From assembly GCA_963677135.2 (NCBI GenBank), contig CAXXLS010000012.1, positions 248,001 through 312,000 on the forward strand: a DNA stretch of 64,000 bases. The letters run 5' to 3'. This document shows, in pieces, positions 7,827 through 17,254 of the stretch. Both the position numbers and the translations under genes were made by a program. The stretch's first letter is position 1; each line of letters begins with the position of its first letter. The stretch is from Seleniibacterium sp963677135 (GTDB taxonomy: Bacteria; Desulfobacterota; Desulfuromonadia; Desulfuromonadales; Geopsychrobacteraceae). The notes under the pieces were generated by a model, which saw only the letters and a list, made by a program, of their open reading frames with translations, was not told the DNA's origin and ran no database searches.

Positions 7827-8837
7827 ATGAACGTTTCGTTGTCGCCAAAAAGAAGATTGAACAAGAAGATCAAGAAGGTATTTGCAGTTCCGTTCGTTTT
7901 GATGTGTCTTTTGTCCTTCATCAGTGGTTCCGCTTACGCTGCATTCCCCGAAAAGCCGGTTCATGTCATTGTCCACACGTCACCTGGTGGTGGTGTCGAT
8001 ACTATGGCAAGGCTTGTTTTCAAGCATGCCGGACGCCTGACCGGTAAGGATTTTGTGGTTGAGAATTTTTCCGGGGCGGGTGGCCAGATCGGTTATACAA
8101 AGCTCATCTCCTCTCGAGCCGATGGGTATACCTTGGGTACCATTTCCACCATGAGTATCGTCACTCACGAACTCACCAGGAAAAATGTTCCCTATACCTT
8201 TAAGGAGAATTTCCAGCCGGTAGCTCGGGTGACCCTTGATCCTTCCGTCCTCGCGGTTAAAGCGGACAGCCCGTTCAAAACTTTGGACGATGTTCTTGCC
8301 GCCGCCAAGGAGAAACCTGGAAAAATCAGCTTTGCCGGTACTTTCATGTACAGTACTCACCATATTCACCATATCCTGCTGAAAAAGCAGACTGGCGCGG
8401 ATATGAAGTACATCCCATTTGATGGCGGTGCCAAAGCCATTGCTTCCCTGCTGGGAGGTCATGTCGATGTCGCTGCCAGCGGGCTTGGCGAGTTTGCTCC
8501 CCTGGTCAAATCTGGAGAGGTACGGATCCTTGCATCGGCTGGTGACCGCCAGTGGAAGGACCTTCCCGAAATCCCCCTCTACAAGGACCTTGGCTATAAG
8601 ATTGCACTGGGTTCCAACCGTGGCCTGGCCTTGCCGGCAGGTTGTTCGCCTGAAATTGTTACATATTTCGACGAACTGTTCAGTAAGGTGGCTGAGGATC
8701 CTGAGTTCCTTGCTGAAGCAGAGCGGATGGGCATCTTGCCTACCATCGCTCATCTTGGAGCTAAAGAGTTTACTGATTACCTCAATGACCTGCAGGCAAC
8801 GATGGAAGAGTCTTTGGCCGGCCAGGAGAAAAAATAA
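7827..8837 (+). CDS. tctC: Tripartite tricarboxylate transporter substrate-binding protein (TctC family)
   Basis: Periplasmic extracytoplasmic solute receptor of a TTT-type secondary transporter, binding carboxylates and delivering them to TctAB. 336 residues with a signal peptide (hydrophobic core about 17-35, cleavage near AYA) and the family start FPEKPVHVIVHTSPGGGVDTMAR, followed by the typical GSAGQIGYTKL-like and HHILLKKQTGADMKYIPFDGG segments. SD AAAAGGAGAGG is optimal. First gene of tctC-tctB-tctA, followed by ydiJ-like. A hairpin lies between it and tctB, consistent with higher expression of the receptor. The ligand (C3-C6 hydroxy or tricarboxylate) is not determinable. Confidence 0.93.
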   Translation: MNVSLSPKRRLNKKIKKVFAVPFVLMCLLSFISGSAYAAFPEKPVHVIVHTSPGGGVDTMARLVFKHAGRLTGKDFVVENFSGAGGQIGYTKLISSRADGYTLGTISTMSIVTHELTRKNVPYTFKENFQPVARVTLDPSVLAVKADSPFKTLDDVLAAAKEKPGKISFAGTFMYSTHHIHHILLKKQTGADMKYIPFDGGAKAIASLLGGHVDVAASGLGEFAPLVKSGEVRILASAGDRQWKDLPEIPLYKDLGYKIALGSNRGLALPAGCSPEIVTYFDELFSKVAEDPEFLAEAERMGILPTIAHLGAKEFTDYLNDLQATMEESLAGQEKK

Positions 8838-8909
8838 AGATCAAGACATACCAGGTATTGATTTGATCGACTGTGTTTTCTGAACATATTAGTTTTTGCG
8901 TAAGGCCAA

Positions 8910-8948
8910 GGGGGCAATGACCTGAAACAGGTGCAGGGCATTGCCCCC
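8910..8948 (+). promoter_or_regulatory. Intercistronic hairpin tctC/tctB
   Basis: GGGGGCAATG (8910-8919) pairs perfectly with CATTGCCCCC (8939-8948), with an inner ACCTG/CAGGT stem (8920-8933 region). It lies 72 bases after tctC and is followed by TCCTTTCC rather than a T run. Likely a partial terminator or 3'-end stabiliser that lowers tctBA relative to tctC. Confidence 0.6.
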
Positions 8949-8976
8949 TCCTTTCCTGAGGTAGAAAGATATTATC

Positions 8977-9447
8977 GTGATGTTTTATATCAAGAAATAT
9001 ATTGTCCAGGTCGGACTTGTCGGGATCAGCCTTCTGGTTTATCTGAATTCTACCGAGTTGTCTGACAGTGCAAGGGCGTTCCCGCGAGCGATGGCGGGCA
9101 GTTTGCTGGTTTTGGTCATCTGCCTTATGGCCAGCACTATTATGAAAGAAAAAAAAGAAGGTTCAGGCACAGCAGCTAAAAATGACAATCCGGGCAGCAG
9201 CCTCAATGTGAAGACGATGACAATTTTAGGTGGTTTCATTGTCTTTAATGTCCTGTTTGTCTGGTTGCTTCCCATCATCGGATTCGAAATAACCGGTTTT
9301 TTGTACATTCTCGGCGGCATCATTATGCTCGGGGGGGCTGCCGCTAAACGTTTCTGGTGGGTAGCTGTTGTGCTTCCTGTTTTACTAGGAGTCGTCTTCC
9401 GTACGTTACTGGATTTGAGACTTCCTTTGTTTCCATTTCTGTCATAA
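8977..9447 (+). CDS. tctB: Tripartite tricarboxylate transporter small membrane subunit (TctB family)
   Basis: Small four-helix membrane subunit of a TTT transporter; 156 residues with hydrophobic helices at about 10-25, 38-55, 78-100 and 105-150, and the TctB-like opening with ELSDSARAFPRAMAG. GTG at 8977 is directly followed by ATG at 8980 and either could start translation; GAGGTAG is upstream at long spacing. Lies 12 bases before tctA. Recognition rests on length, topology and position between tctC and tctA. Confidence 0.85.
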   Translation: MMFYIKKYIVQVGLVGISLLVYLNSTELSDSARAFPRAMAGSLLVLVICLMASTIMKEKKEGSGTAAKNDNPGSSLNVKTMTILGGFIVFNVLFVWLLPIIGFEITGFLYILGGIIMLGGAAAKRFWWVAVVLPVLLGVVFRTLLDLRLPLFPFLS

Positions 9448-9459
9448 GGGAGTGTCTCC

Positions 9460-11001
9460 ATGGATGTGTTAACTGGAATAATGAATCTGTTTACCCCGGC
9501 TGTTTTTCTGTCCATGTCGGCGGGGGTTGCCTGGGGAATAATCTGTGGCGCGTTGCCGGGGCTCGGCGCCACCATCGGTATTGCACTGCTGATTCCCTTT
9601 ACCTTTACTATGAGTCCCGTGGTTGCTCTGCCCATGCTGGCAGGGGTTTATGCCGGGGCCATTTATGGCGGCGGCATTACCGCTATTTTGCTGGGGGTGC
9701 CGGGAACCTCTGCTGATGCCGCGACCGTTTTTGACGGCCACCCGATGGCTCAAAAGGGTGAAGCGAGAAAGGCTTTGCGCACATCGGTCACATCTTCTGC
9801 TATCGGCGGAATGTTTGCAGCTATCGTCCTTCTGTTGCTGGCACCGCCATTGGCACGGCTGTCCCTTGCTTTCGGACCTCATGAGTATTTTCTTATTGCT
9901 ATCTTCGGTTTGACTGTCATTGCCGCGGTATCTCCTGGTTCGATTTTAAAAGGACTTATTGCCGGGGCCCTGGGTTTAATGCTGGGAACCGTTGGCCTTG
10001 ACCCGATTATGGGTGAGATGCGCTTTGGTTTCGGTTATGTCGAGCTGTTCGATGGCCTGCCGTTGATTCCGCTGTTACTCGGCTTGTTTGCATTCCCTCA
10101 GTGTTTAAAGTTCACAGAGGATCTGGTTACCAAAGGGCTCAGTCAGATCAATATCAGCAGTGACAGTAGCGATACCTCCACCTTGACTCTTTCTGAAGTG
10201 TGGAGGATGAAAAGAACGCTTTCCCGGTCTGCGTTTCTTGGGACCCTTATTGGGATCATTCCAGGCGCCGGTGCTGCTATCGCGGGGTTTGTGAGCTATG
10301 CGGCAGAAAAACGGGCGGCCAAGGATCCGACCAGGCTGGGTACCGGTATTCCCGAAGGCGTAGCGGCATCTGAAGCCGCCAATAACGGTGTCTGCTCAGG
10401 GTCTCTGGTCCCTCTTTTGACCCTTTCAATTCCCGGCAGTCCGACCGCTGCAGTTATTCTTGGCGCTCTGATGATTCACGGCATGGTTCCCGGTCCCGAA
10501 CTGTTTACCAAGTATGCCGAGCCGACTTACACCTTTCTTGCTGCCGGTTTTTTCTGCAATATCGTTATGTTGCTGATGGGATGGTACGGCAGTAATGTTT
10601 TTGGAAAAATTGCCAATATTCCGACTGTCATCCTGGCTCCAAGCATGTTGGTCATCTGTTTTACCGGAGCTTTTGCCGTTCGCCAACAGTTCTTTGACCT
10701 TGGTCTTATGATCCTGATCGGCGTAGTCGCCTGGTTTCTCACCCGTTACGGTTATCCCATGGCCTCTGTGCTTTTAGGTGTCATTCTCGGTCCCATTTCT
10801 GAATCCGGTTTTCGCCGGGCGATGCTCATCAGCGACGGGGACTATACGACATTTTTCACTCGGCCTTTATCATTGGTTCTCATTGTACTGACCTTCTTCT
10901 CGTTATATGCAGGGTGGAAATTGACTCAGCGCATGGAGCAATTTGCAGCGGAGGCCATCACCCACGCTGATGAATTAATGGAGAAAAGTAAGCCGGCCTA
11001 A
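9460..11001 (+). CDS. tctA: Tripartite tricarboxylate transporter large permease (TctA family)
   Basis: Main transport subunit with about 12 transmembrane helices, 513 residues, close to the usual 500. Family signatures are visible: GALPGLGATIGIALLIPFTF (about 28-47), YAGAIYGGGITAILLGVPGT (about 64-83), GFGYVELFDGLPLIPLLLG, and in the second half GIIPGAGAAIAGFVSYAAEK and LSIPGSPTAAVILGALMIHG. Uses the ion gradient to import the carboxylate bound by TctC. Followed by a stable hairpin then a dehydrogenase gene, implying import coupled to oxidation of a hydroxyacid. Confidence 0.95.
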   Translation: MDVLTGIMNLFTPAVFLSMSAGVAWGIICGALPGLGATIGIALLIPFTFTMSPVVALPMLAGVYAGAIYGGGITAILLGVPGTSADAATVFDGHPMAQKGEARKALRTSVTSSAIGGMFAAIVLLLLAPPLARLSLAFGPHEYFLIAIFGLTVIAAVSPGSILKGLIAGALGLMLGTVGLDPIMGEMRFGFGYVELFDGLPLIPLLLGLFAFPQCLKFTEDLVTKGLSQINISSDSSDTSTLTLSEVWRMKRTLSRSAFLGTLIGIIPGAGAAIAGFVSYAAEKRAAKDPTRLGTGIPEGVAASEAANNGVCSGSLVPLLTLSIPGSPTAAVILGALMIHGMVPGPELFTKYAEPTYTFLAAGFFCNIVMLLMGWYGSNVFGKIANIPTVILAPSMLVICFTGAFAVRQQFFDLGLMILIGVVAWFLTRYGYPMASVLLGVILGPISESGFRRAMLISDGDYTTFFTRPLSLVLIVLTFFSLYAGWKLTQRMEQFAAEAITHADELMEKSKPA

Positions 11002-11030
11002 AAGCCTGAGCAGTCATTGTTTGGTTCTCT

Positions 11031-11083
11031 GGTTATCCCACATTGCTGCAGTGAAGACATTCATTGCAGCAACGGGGATAACC
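11031..11083 (+). terminator. Two-tiered hairpin between tctA and ydiJ-like gene
   Basis: GGTTATCCC (11031-11039) pairs with GGGATAACC (11075-11083), enclosing TTGCTGCA (11043-11050) paired with TGCAGCAA (11065-11072). No T run follows, so it may be a rho-independent-like attenuator or an RNA-processing site. The rest of 11002-11345 (344 bp) shows no convincing gene. Confidence 0.5.
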
Positions 11084-11345
11084 AGATTCTATTAAATCTG
11101 CATAAATTTGATAATCTTCAAAGAACCCGAGTGGGTTTGTCTCTGATCAGCTACAAAAAGATATTTAACTCAGAAAGTCATAAAACCCCGGCCCATCCCA
11201 GAAAATGTCATGACGGCTTAGCCGATTTTATGTCACAGCCGGTTCATGTCTGCCAACCTCGCGGGGGAGAAGACAACGCCGATGGCACGATTACTGGCTG
11301 CATGGCATCAAATTTATCAGTGACAAAGGATATTGAGATATTGCT

Positions 11346-14300
11346 ATGATCCCTAAACTCAGCTTGCGGAATACCATCAAACCAGCATATTCGGCATTTA
11401 TTGAAAAACTCAAAGATGCAGGTTTTGCTGGTGATATTGAAAGTTCTTATTCCAGCCGACTGGCTATGGCAACAGACAACAGTGTCTATCAATGGCTTCC
11501 CCAGGCTGTTGTCTTTCCTCAAAGTACAGCTGATATTATGCTGATGGCAGGGCTGTCCACGGATCCTCAATTTCTTGAAGTTTCCTTTTCCGCACGTGGC
11601 GGGGGAACCGGGACCAATGGTCAGTCGCTCAATGACGGCATCATTGTCGATCTGTCCCGGCATATGACCAGAATATTGGAAATAAATTCTGAAGAGGCCT
11701 GGGTCCGGGTCGAAACCGGGCTGGTCAAAGATAAGCTCAACGATGCTCTAAAACCGTACGGATTGTTTTTTTCCCCGGAATTATCGACCAGTAACCGCGC
11801 GACCATCGGCGGTATGGTTAATACCGATGCCTCCGGGCAGGGGTCGCTGGTTTACGGGAAAACATCCGATCACGTCATGGAGATTACCGCGGTTCTCGAA
11901 GATGGCAGTCACCTGAAGTGTAGGCCCCTGGCCGGTGATGAGCTTCAGGTCAAACTGAATCAGCAAGATCGCGAGGGGCATATTTACCGTCAGCTGTGGT
12001 CAACATCCCACGAGCTGCGTTCCGAGATTGAAGAGAAATTCCCCAAGCTGAACCGCTTTTTAACCGGCTACGACCTCAAACATGCTTATGATCCCGAACT
12101 TGAGACCCTTGATCTGTCCCGGTTGCTGTGCGGTTCTGAAGGCACCCTCGCTTTTGTGACCGAGGTCAAGCTCAGCCTGGATCCGATCCCGGCCAGCCGG
12201 ATTCTGGTCAACATCAAGTACGACAGTTTTGAAGCCGCGCTGCGTTCGGCGCCATTCATGCTCAAAGCTGAGGCCCTGTCGGTTGAAACGGTTGACTCCA
12301 TTGTCCTGGATTTGGCCCGCAATGACATCGTCTGGCATTCGGTCCGCGATCTGATTTCCGATGTTCCGGGCAAGGAGCTTCTCGGTCTGAATATCGTTGA
12401 ATATGCAGATGAAGATCCTGCCCGTGGTCGGCAAAAAGTTGCTGCCCTCTGCCGGATGCTGGATGACCTTATGGCTGAAGGGAAGAGTGGCATTGTCGGC
12501 TACCAGACCAGTGAAGATCCGGAAAGCGTGAAAGCCATTTACGCCATGAGGAAAAAAGCCGTGGGCCTGCTTGGCAATACCTCGGGCAGGAAAAAGCCGG
12601 TTGCTTTTACCGAGGATTCCGCTGTTCCTCCAGAGCATCTTGCCGACTACATAATGGAATTCCGCGACCTGCTGGATGCCAACAACCTGTCTTACGGGAT
12701 GTTCGGTCATGTCGACTGCGGTGTTCTCCACGTTCGGCCGGCTCTTGACCTGTGTGATCCTGAGCAGGAAGCCCTCATGCGCAGTATTTCCGATCAGGTC
12801 GTCGCCTTAACCAGCAAGTATGGCGGCCTGATGTGGGGAGAGCACGGCCGGGGGTTCCGCTCTGAATACGGTCCGGAATTCTTCGGGCCGACGCTCTTTA
12901 CCGAGTTGAGAAAAATCAAGGGGGCTTTTGATCCTCTTAATCGCTTGAATCCCGGAAAAATATGCACTCCTGCTGATTCGTCAGCGGAACTTGTCTCGGT
13001 CGATGCCGTTAAACGTGGAACCTTTGATCGGCAGATTTCGGAACCGGTCCGTGACAGTTTCAAAGATGCTCTGGATTGCAACGGTAACGGACTGTGTTTC
13101 TCTTACGATACCAGTTCGCCCATGTGCCCGTCCTTTAAACAGTCCGGAGACCGACGTCATTCTCCCAAGGGCCGTGCCGGTTTGGTTCGTGAATGGTTAC
13201 GCCAGTTGGAAAATGCAGACGTCAATATTCTTGCCGAAGAGGCAGTTCTGTCCAAAGAGGGGATGCGACTAAAGGACCTGGTTGCGCAGATAGCCAACAC
13301 CCTGCAAAAAAAGCGGGGCGCCGATGATTTTTCCCATGAGGTCATGGAGGCCATGCAGGGTTGTCTTGCCTGCAAGGCCTGCTCCAGTCAGTGTCCGGTT
13401 AAGGTTGATGTGCCGGATTTCCGTGCCCGGTTCATGCAGTTCTACTACCAGCGTTACCTGCGTCCACCGCAGGACTATCTCGTCGCCCTGGTGGAGAGCT
13501 ATGCTCCATTGATGGCCAAGACTCCGGGGCTGTTTAATTTTTTCCTCAGTCAAAGCTGGACCCAGAAAATCACGGAACGGACTGTCGGTATGGTCGACGT
13601 TCCGTTACTCAGTCACCCCAACCTGAACAAGCGTCTTGCCGGGCACAGTGCATTTGACTTTGATTATGCTGCGCTGGAAAAACTGACTGAAGCAGAGCGC
13701 AGTAAGGTGGTTCTTGTGCTGCAGGATCCCTTTACCTCCTATTATGATGCCGGCGTGGTTGAGGATCTGGTCAGGGTGATTGATAAACTGGGCTATCGGC
13801 CACTATTGCTGCCCTTTACGCCCAACGGCAAAGCACAGCATATCAAAGGTTTCCTCCGCAGTTTTGAACAGACTGCCGCCCGTAGCGCAAGGTTTCTTAA
13901 CCGCGTATCCAAACTCGGCATCCCTATTGTTGGCCCGGATCCCGCGATGGTTCTCTGTTACCGCGATGAATATTCCCAAGCTCTAAAAGATACCCGGGGG
14001 GATTTTCACGTATTCCTGTTTCAGGAATGGCTATTGTCGATATTGGATCAGGTGCCACAACGGGAACTTTGCGACGAAGAGTTTTTCCTTTTCGGCCATT
14101 GTACGGAGAAGACGGCCAAGCCTTTGACCCACGACGATTGGACGAACATCTTCAGCCACTTTGGCGGGACCCTCAAGCCTGTTTCCGTGGGTTGTTGCGG
14201 TATGGCCGGGACCTACGGGCATGCCGCAAAGAACCTTGCCGCATCGAAAGAAATTTATGCCATGAGCTGGCAGCCGGCTCTTGCCAAGCTTCCCGCAGAT

Positions 14301-14441
14301 CGTTGCCTTGTTTCCGGCTACTCATGCCGCAGTCAGGTCAAACGGATTGACGGTAAAAAGCTACGTCACCCGCTGCAGGCATTGCTCAGATTGTTGAACA
14401 GCCAAGCCAGTATGCACCAATGTGAGCCTGAATCAGCCTGA
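11346..14441 (+). CDS. ydiJ: FAD/Fe-S D-2-hydroxyacid dehydrogenase, YdiJ-like
   Basis: Large flavoprotein fusing an FAD_binding_4 domain (about residues 45-270; ARGGGTGTNGQSLNDG is the FAD-binding loop), an FAD-oxidase C-terminal domain (about 280-540, with HVDCGVLHVRP), and an Fe-S module with CNGNGLC...MCPSF (about 577-597) and CLACKACSSQCPVKVD (about 676-691), then a C-terminal cysteine-rich CCG-type domain (CCGMAGTYGH). Size (1031) and order match E. coli YdiJ (about 1018), which oxidises D-2-hydroxyglutarate; relatives oxidise D-lactate or other D-2-hydroxyacids and pass electrons to the quinone pool. Downstream of tctCBA, so probably oxidises the imported hydroxyacid. The start SD is weak. 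Confidence 0.88.
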   Translation: MIPKLSLRNTIKPAYSAFIEKLKDAGFAGDIESSYSSRLAMATDNSVYQWLPQAVVFPQSTADIMLMAGLSTDPQFLEVSFSARGGGTGTNGQSLNDGIIVDLSRHMTRILEINSEEAWVRVETGLVKDKLNDALKPYGLFFSPELSTSNRATIGGMVNTDASGQGSLVYGKTSDHVMEITAVLEDGSHLKCRPLAGDELQVKLNQQDREGHIYRQLWSTSHELRSEIEEKFPKLNRFLTGYDLKHAYDPELETLDLSRLLCGSEGTLAFVTEVKLSLDPIPASRILVNIKYDSFEAALRSAPFMLKAEALSVETVDSIVLDLARNDIVWHSVRDLISDVPGKELLGLNIVEYADEDPARGRQKVAALCRMLDDLMAEGKSGIVGYQTSEDPESVKAIYAMRKKAVGLLGNTSGRKKPVAFTEDSAVPPEHLADYIMEFRDLLDANNLSYGMFGHVDCGVLHVRPALDLCDPEQEALMRSISDQVVALTSKYGGLMWGEHGRGFRSEYGPEFFGPTLFTELRKIKGAFDPLNRLNPGKICTPADSSAELVSVDAVKRGTFDRQISEPVRDSFKDALDCNGNGLCFSYDTSSPMCPSFKQSGDRRHSPKGRAGLVREWLRQLENADVNILAEEAVLSKEGMRLKDLVAQIANTLQKKRGADDFSHEVMEAMQGCLACKACSSQCPVKVDVPDFRARFMQFYYQRYLRPPQDYLVALVESYAPLMAKTPGLFNFFLSQSWTQKITERTVGMVDVPLLSHPNLNKRLAGHSAFDFDYAALEKLTEAERSKVVLVLQDPFTSYYDAGVVEDLVRVIDKLGYRPLLLPFTPNGKAQHIKGFLRSFEQTAARSARFLNRVSKLGIPIVGPDPAMVLCYRDEYSQALKDTRGDFHVFLFQEWLLSILDQVPQRELCDEEFFLFGHCTEKTAKPLTHDDWTNIFSHFGGTLKPVSVGCCGMAGTYGHAAKNLAASKEIYAMSWQPALAKLPADRCLVSGYSCRSQVKRIDGKKLRHPLQALLRLLNSQASMHQCEPESA

Positions 14442-14549
14442 ATAACTCTCCTGCATCACCGGGGGGCTGATGGCATGGTTTTTCTGAATGTTCCGTTAAA
14501 TAAGTCGTGATAACGCAGTTCTAATTGTGCGCAGTTTCCTTTCGGCCGC

Positions 14550-15452
14550 TTATTCTTTGTTCTTTGGTGTTCGGTGGACCCCGTACGGAGCACTTAACGT
14601 TGCCAGGTATTCATGTAATGCGTCCACTAAAAATGCTTTCGGGGATTTGATTTCGTGTACGGTGCCAACTTGCCTGTAAACGACCGGATCACCGAAAGGA
14701 AGAGAATGCAATTTAATGGGAAAAGGATTTATTGTTGCCGTGTAGGGTACGACAGAGACGCCTATCCCATTCATAACACATTGCACAATTCCGTAAATAT
14801 TGTCGATTTCCATTGTCGGTTTGATGTTTATCTTCATGCGTCTCAGCTCTGAATCAATCATGTGAGCCAGGGGAACGTTATTGGGAAAATGGATATAGTC
14901 ATCATTCGTCAAGAGATCATAGACCTCCTCGCAGGAATTCTCCGGGGGGCCTACAGCTAAAAGGGGTTCATTCAAAAACGGGGAAAATTCCAATTTCGGT
15001 AAAATCGCCTGCGGTTGCGCAACGATGGCAACATCCAGCCTTCCGGCCGCCACATCAAATATCAAATCATCTGTTCGGCCCATTCTGACCTTTATCTTCA
15101 GTAGCGGATACTCTTTCTTTAAGGAAGAGATGGCCAAGGGAAGGAACCCGAAAATGCTGGAACGAACCGCCCCGACATTAAATGCTCCGGACATGTTTTT
15201 CCCCTTGATGGCATCAAGGACATTGTCTGCTGTTTGGATAATTACTTTCGCGGCTTCAAGGAGTTGTAGCCCCTGAAAGTTCAGTGTCGGTGGTCTCGTC
15301 GTTCGATCAAAAAGTGAAATTCCTACTTCATCTTCCAATGTGGTCATTTGCTGACTGACTGCTGAAGGGGTCAGAGCAATCGCTTCGGCTGCTTTCGCCA
15401 GGTTTCCGTTCTCAGCGATGGCGATAAGGGTTTTAAGCTGTCTTAAATTCAT
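14550..15452 (-). CDS. LysR-family transcriptional regulator
   Basis: About 300 residues: N-terminal winged HTH (LRQLKTLIAIAENGNLAKAA, then LTPSAVSQQMTTLEDEVG at about 25-45) and a C-terminal periplasmic-binding-like effector domain (about 90-290). The frame opens at TTG 15458, but ATG at 15452 follows AAAGGA at six-base spacing and is preferred. It diverges from the TRAP operon at 15618 with a TGCTT-N6-AAGCA dyad between, so it most likely controls dctPQM and the catabolic genes after it. Convergent with the ydiJ-like gene. Effector unknown but plausibly the transported acid. Confidence 0.92.
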   Translation of the reverse strand: MNLRQLKTLIAIAENGNLAKAAEAIALTPSAVSQQMTTLEDEVGISLFDRTTRPPTLNFQGLQLLEAAKVIIQTADNVLDAIKGKNMSGAFNVGAVRSSIFGFLPLAISSLKKEYPLLKIKVRMGRTDDLIFDVAAGRLDVAIVAQPQAILPKLEFSPFLNEPLLAVGPPENSCEEVYDLLTNDDYIHFPNNVPLAHMIDSELRRMKINIKPTMEIDNIYGIVQCVMNGIGVSVVPYTATINPFPIKLHSLPFGDPVVYRQVGTVHEIKSPKAFLVDALHEYLATLSAPYGVHRTPKNKE

Positions 15453-15537
15453 GGTCAATCCTTTGGGTATGTTTTAACTGGGAGCGATTTTCCCTTTATG
15501 TAAATTTAGGAAATCTTACGCTATAGTCAGAAACATT

Positions 15538-15553
15538 TGCTTGCTGTTAAGCA
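15538..15553. promoter_or_regulatory. Candidate LysR operator
   Basis: TGCTT (15538-15542), six-base spacer, AAGCA (15549-15553): a dyad of the LysR-box class in the 165-bp region between the divergent LysR gene and the TRAP operon. Position and symmetry are the only support. Confidence 0.4.
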
Positions 15554-15617
15554 TAAGTGTGGTTTACTGTTAATGCAACAATAAAAAGTTGTTCTAAATC
15601 TTTGTTTGGGAGGCATT

Positions 15618-16610
15618 ATGAGACGTTTAGGAAAAATTGCTGTGCTGCTGTCAATTGCGATCTCTGTCGCGCTTGCATCTGCCCCGGTATGGGCCAAAGA
15701 CCGTTGGACTGCCTACACCTATGTGTCAGTTGCCAATTCATCTGCGGGAAAAGGTCTCAATGAGATGATTTCGGCGATTGAAAGTGAAACGGATGGAAAC
15801 TTTAAAATCAGCCTGAATCTCGGCGGAACCCTGCACATCAAGGCTGCCAACATTACCCAGGCTGTGGCTGACGGCATTGTTGATATGGCTTCCGATTATT
15901 TCTACCTGGGCAATGTTCCGATCGGCGGCGTTCTGTCCCTTCCCATGCTGATCAGAACCGAGGATGAATGGCAAAAGGCCATCAAGGTGATGGAGCCTTA
16001 TCTGAAAGAGGCTTTTGAAGCTCAGGGGCTGGTTTACCTTGGCCTTTATCGCTATCCGGAACAGACGATTTTTACCTCTTTTGACCTGAATACTGCAAAA
16101 GACCTGTTCGGAAAAAAAATGCGGGTCACTTCTCCCGAGCAAGCTTCTCTGATCGAGCATTTCGGAGGATCAGCCGTGACCCTGGGTGGTGCGGAAGTCC
16201 CGCAGGCTCTGCAGCGCGGGGTTGTTGACGGCGTCCTTACCGCCAGTGCCGGTGGTGCCAAAAAATGGCATGAATTCCTCAAAACGAACTATCGCCTGGC
16301 TATGAACTTCGGCAGCTCTGTGCTTATAGCCAACCGGGACGCTTTTGAGCGCCTGTCCAAGGAGCATCAGCAAGCTCTGGTCAAGGCCTGTGCCGTTGCC
16401 GGCCCCAAGATTACCGAAAACTTTGTTATCGATGAACAGGCTCAGCAAAAAATCCAGAGTGACAAGGGGATGAAAATCATCGACGCTGATCCCGCTGATG
16501 TCGCATCGGCCGAAAAAGCCATGGAGAAGGTCTGGTCGCAGTGGGCTGAATCGAAAGGTCCCAAAGCCGTTGAAGCCTTGGCCGCCGTGCGCGCCGCAAT
16601 CGGGAAATAA
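15618..16610 (+). CDS. dctP: TRAP transporter substrate-binding protein (DctP family)
   Basis: Periplasmic receptor of a TRAP transporter; 330 residues with a signal peptide (core IAVLLSIAISVALASAPVWA) and the DctP fold (motif GTLHIKAANITQAVADG early; QALQRGVVDGVLT at about 190-205, the family hallmark where the specificity arginine lies nearby, RVTSPEQ). A TTG at 15606 is in frame, but the ATG at 15618 has GGGAGG just upstream and is used. Followed by a perfect 14-bp hairpin, then dctQ and dctM. Ligand is probably a hydroxy- or oxo-carboxylate, given the dehydrogenases and lactonase downstream. Confidence 0.93.
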   Translation: MRRLGKIAVLLSIAISVALASAPVWAKDRWTAYTYVSVANSSAGKGLNEMISAIESETDGNFKISLNLGGTLHIKAANITQAVADGIVDMASDYFYLGNVPIGGVLSLPMLIRTEDEWQKAIKVMEPYLKEAFEAQGLVYLGLYRYPEQTIFTSFDLNTAKDLFGKKMRVTSPEQASLIEHFGGSAVTLGGAEVPQALQRGVVDGVLTASAGGAKKWHEFLKTNYRLAMNFGSSVLIANRDAFERLSKEHQQALVKACAVAGPKITENFVIDEQAQQKIQSDKGMKIIDADPADVASAEKAMEKVWSQWAESKGPKAVEALAAVRAAIGK

Positions 16611-16616
16611 TAACAA

Positions 16617-16652
16617 GCTCTCTGCCATCCGGGAGATCGGATGGCAGAGAGC
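16617..16652 (+). promoter_or_regulatory. Intercistronic hairpin dctP/dctQ
   Basis: GCTCTCTGCCATCC (16617-16630) pairs perfectly with GGATGGCAGAGAGC (16639-16652), eight-base loop, starting seven bases after the dctP stop and not followed by a long T run. Likely partial terminator or mRNA stabiliser giving excess binding protein over membrane subunits. Confidence 0.65.
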
Positions 16653-16713
16653 CAGGTTTTCAGATTTGAAAAGGACTGTTTACCGGCGGAGCCAAGTTGA
16701 GAGGAATGAAGAT

Positions 16714-17247
16714 ATGTCCGTTAATACCGCCCCCTCGCACCCGGAGAGAGGGGTCATCTCCAAGCTAAGCAAAATTGTCGAAACCATCGCGTCGGCCGCG
16801 ATCGTGATCATGGTCTTTCTGGTTGTTCTGGAAGTTCTGCTGCGTACAGCCATCGGATTTTCTTTCGGGTTTGTTGATGAACTGGTTTCATACCTTGTTG
16901 TCCTGATCACCTTTTTTGGGGTTTGTATCACCTTCAGAAATAAAGCGCTCTTTAAGGTAGAAATGTTTTATGCCAAGCTTTCCCGGAAAAGCAGGAGGGC
17001 GCTTGATATTGTCCATTCCGCCCTGTCTCTGCTTTTATGCCTGCCCCTGATCTACTATGCCTTTTTTCTGATTTCCAGCTCCTTTAAACGCGGCACAGTG
17101 TCACCGACCAAGCTGGAGACCCCGCTGTATATCCCCCAGCTGATCATCCCCGCTGGGCTGATCATCCTGGCTATCTTTATAATTGATTTTGCCTGGTCGC
17201 GTATCGTCACGCCAAAATCGAATAAAACCACCAAGATCGAGGAGTAG
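16714..17247 (+). CDS. dctQ: TRAP transporter small permease (DctQ family)
   Basis: 177-residue four-helix membrane subunit: helices at about 20-42, 55-75, 95-115 and 140-162, with the family segment VDELVSYLVVLITFFGVCITFRN. The open frame extends upstream into dctP in another frame, but the ATG at 16714 preceded by GAGAGGAATGAA yields a normal DctQ N-terminus and avoids overlap. Forms the complex with DctM and receives substrate from DctP. Seven bases separate it from dctM. Confidence 0.9.
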   Translation: MSVNTAPSHPERGVISKLSKIVETIASAAIVIMVFLVVLEVLLRTAIGFSFGFVDELVSYLVVLITFFGVCITFRNKALFKVEMFYAKLSRKSRRALDIVHSALSLLLCLPLIYYAFFLISSSFKRGTVSPTKLETPLYIPQLIIPAGLIILAIFIIDFAWSRIVTPKSNKTTKIEE

Positions 17248-17254
17248 GAGAATC

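Noticed and set aside
11017..11349. 110-codon frame between tctA and the ydiJ-like gene
   Set aside because: It runs across the two-tiered hairpin, has no SD and no recognisable domain, and overlaps the ydiJ start.
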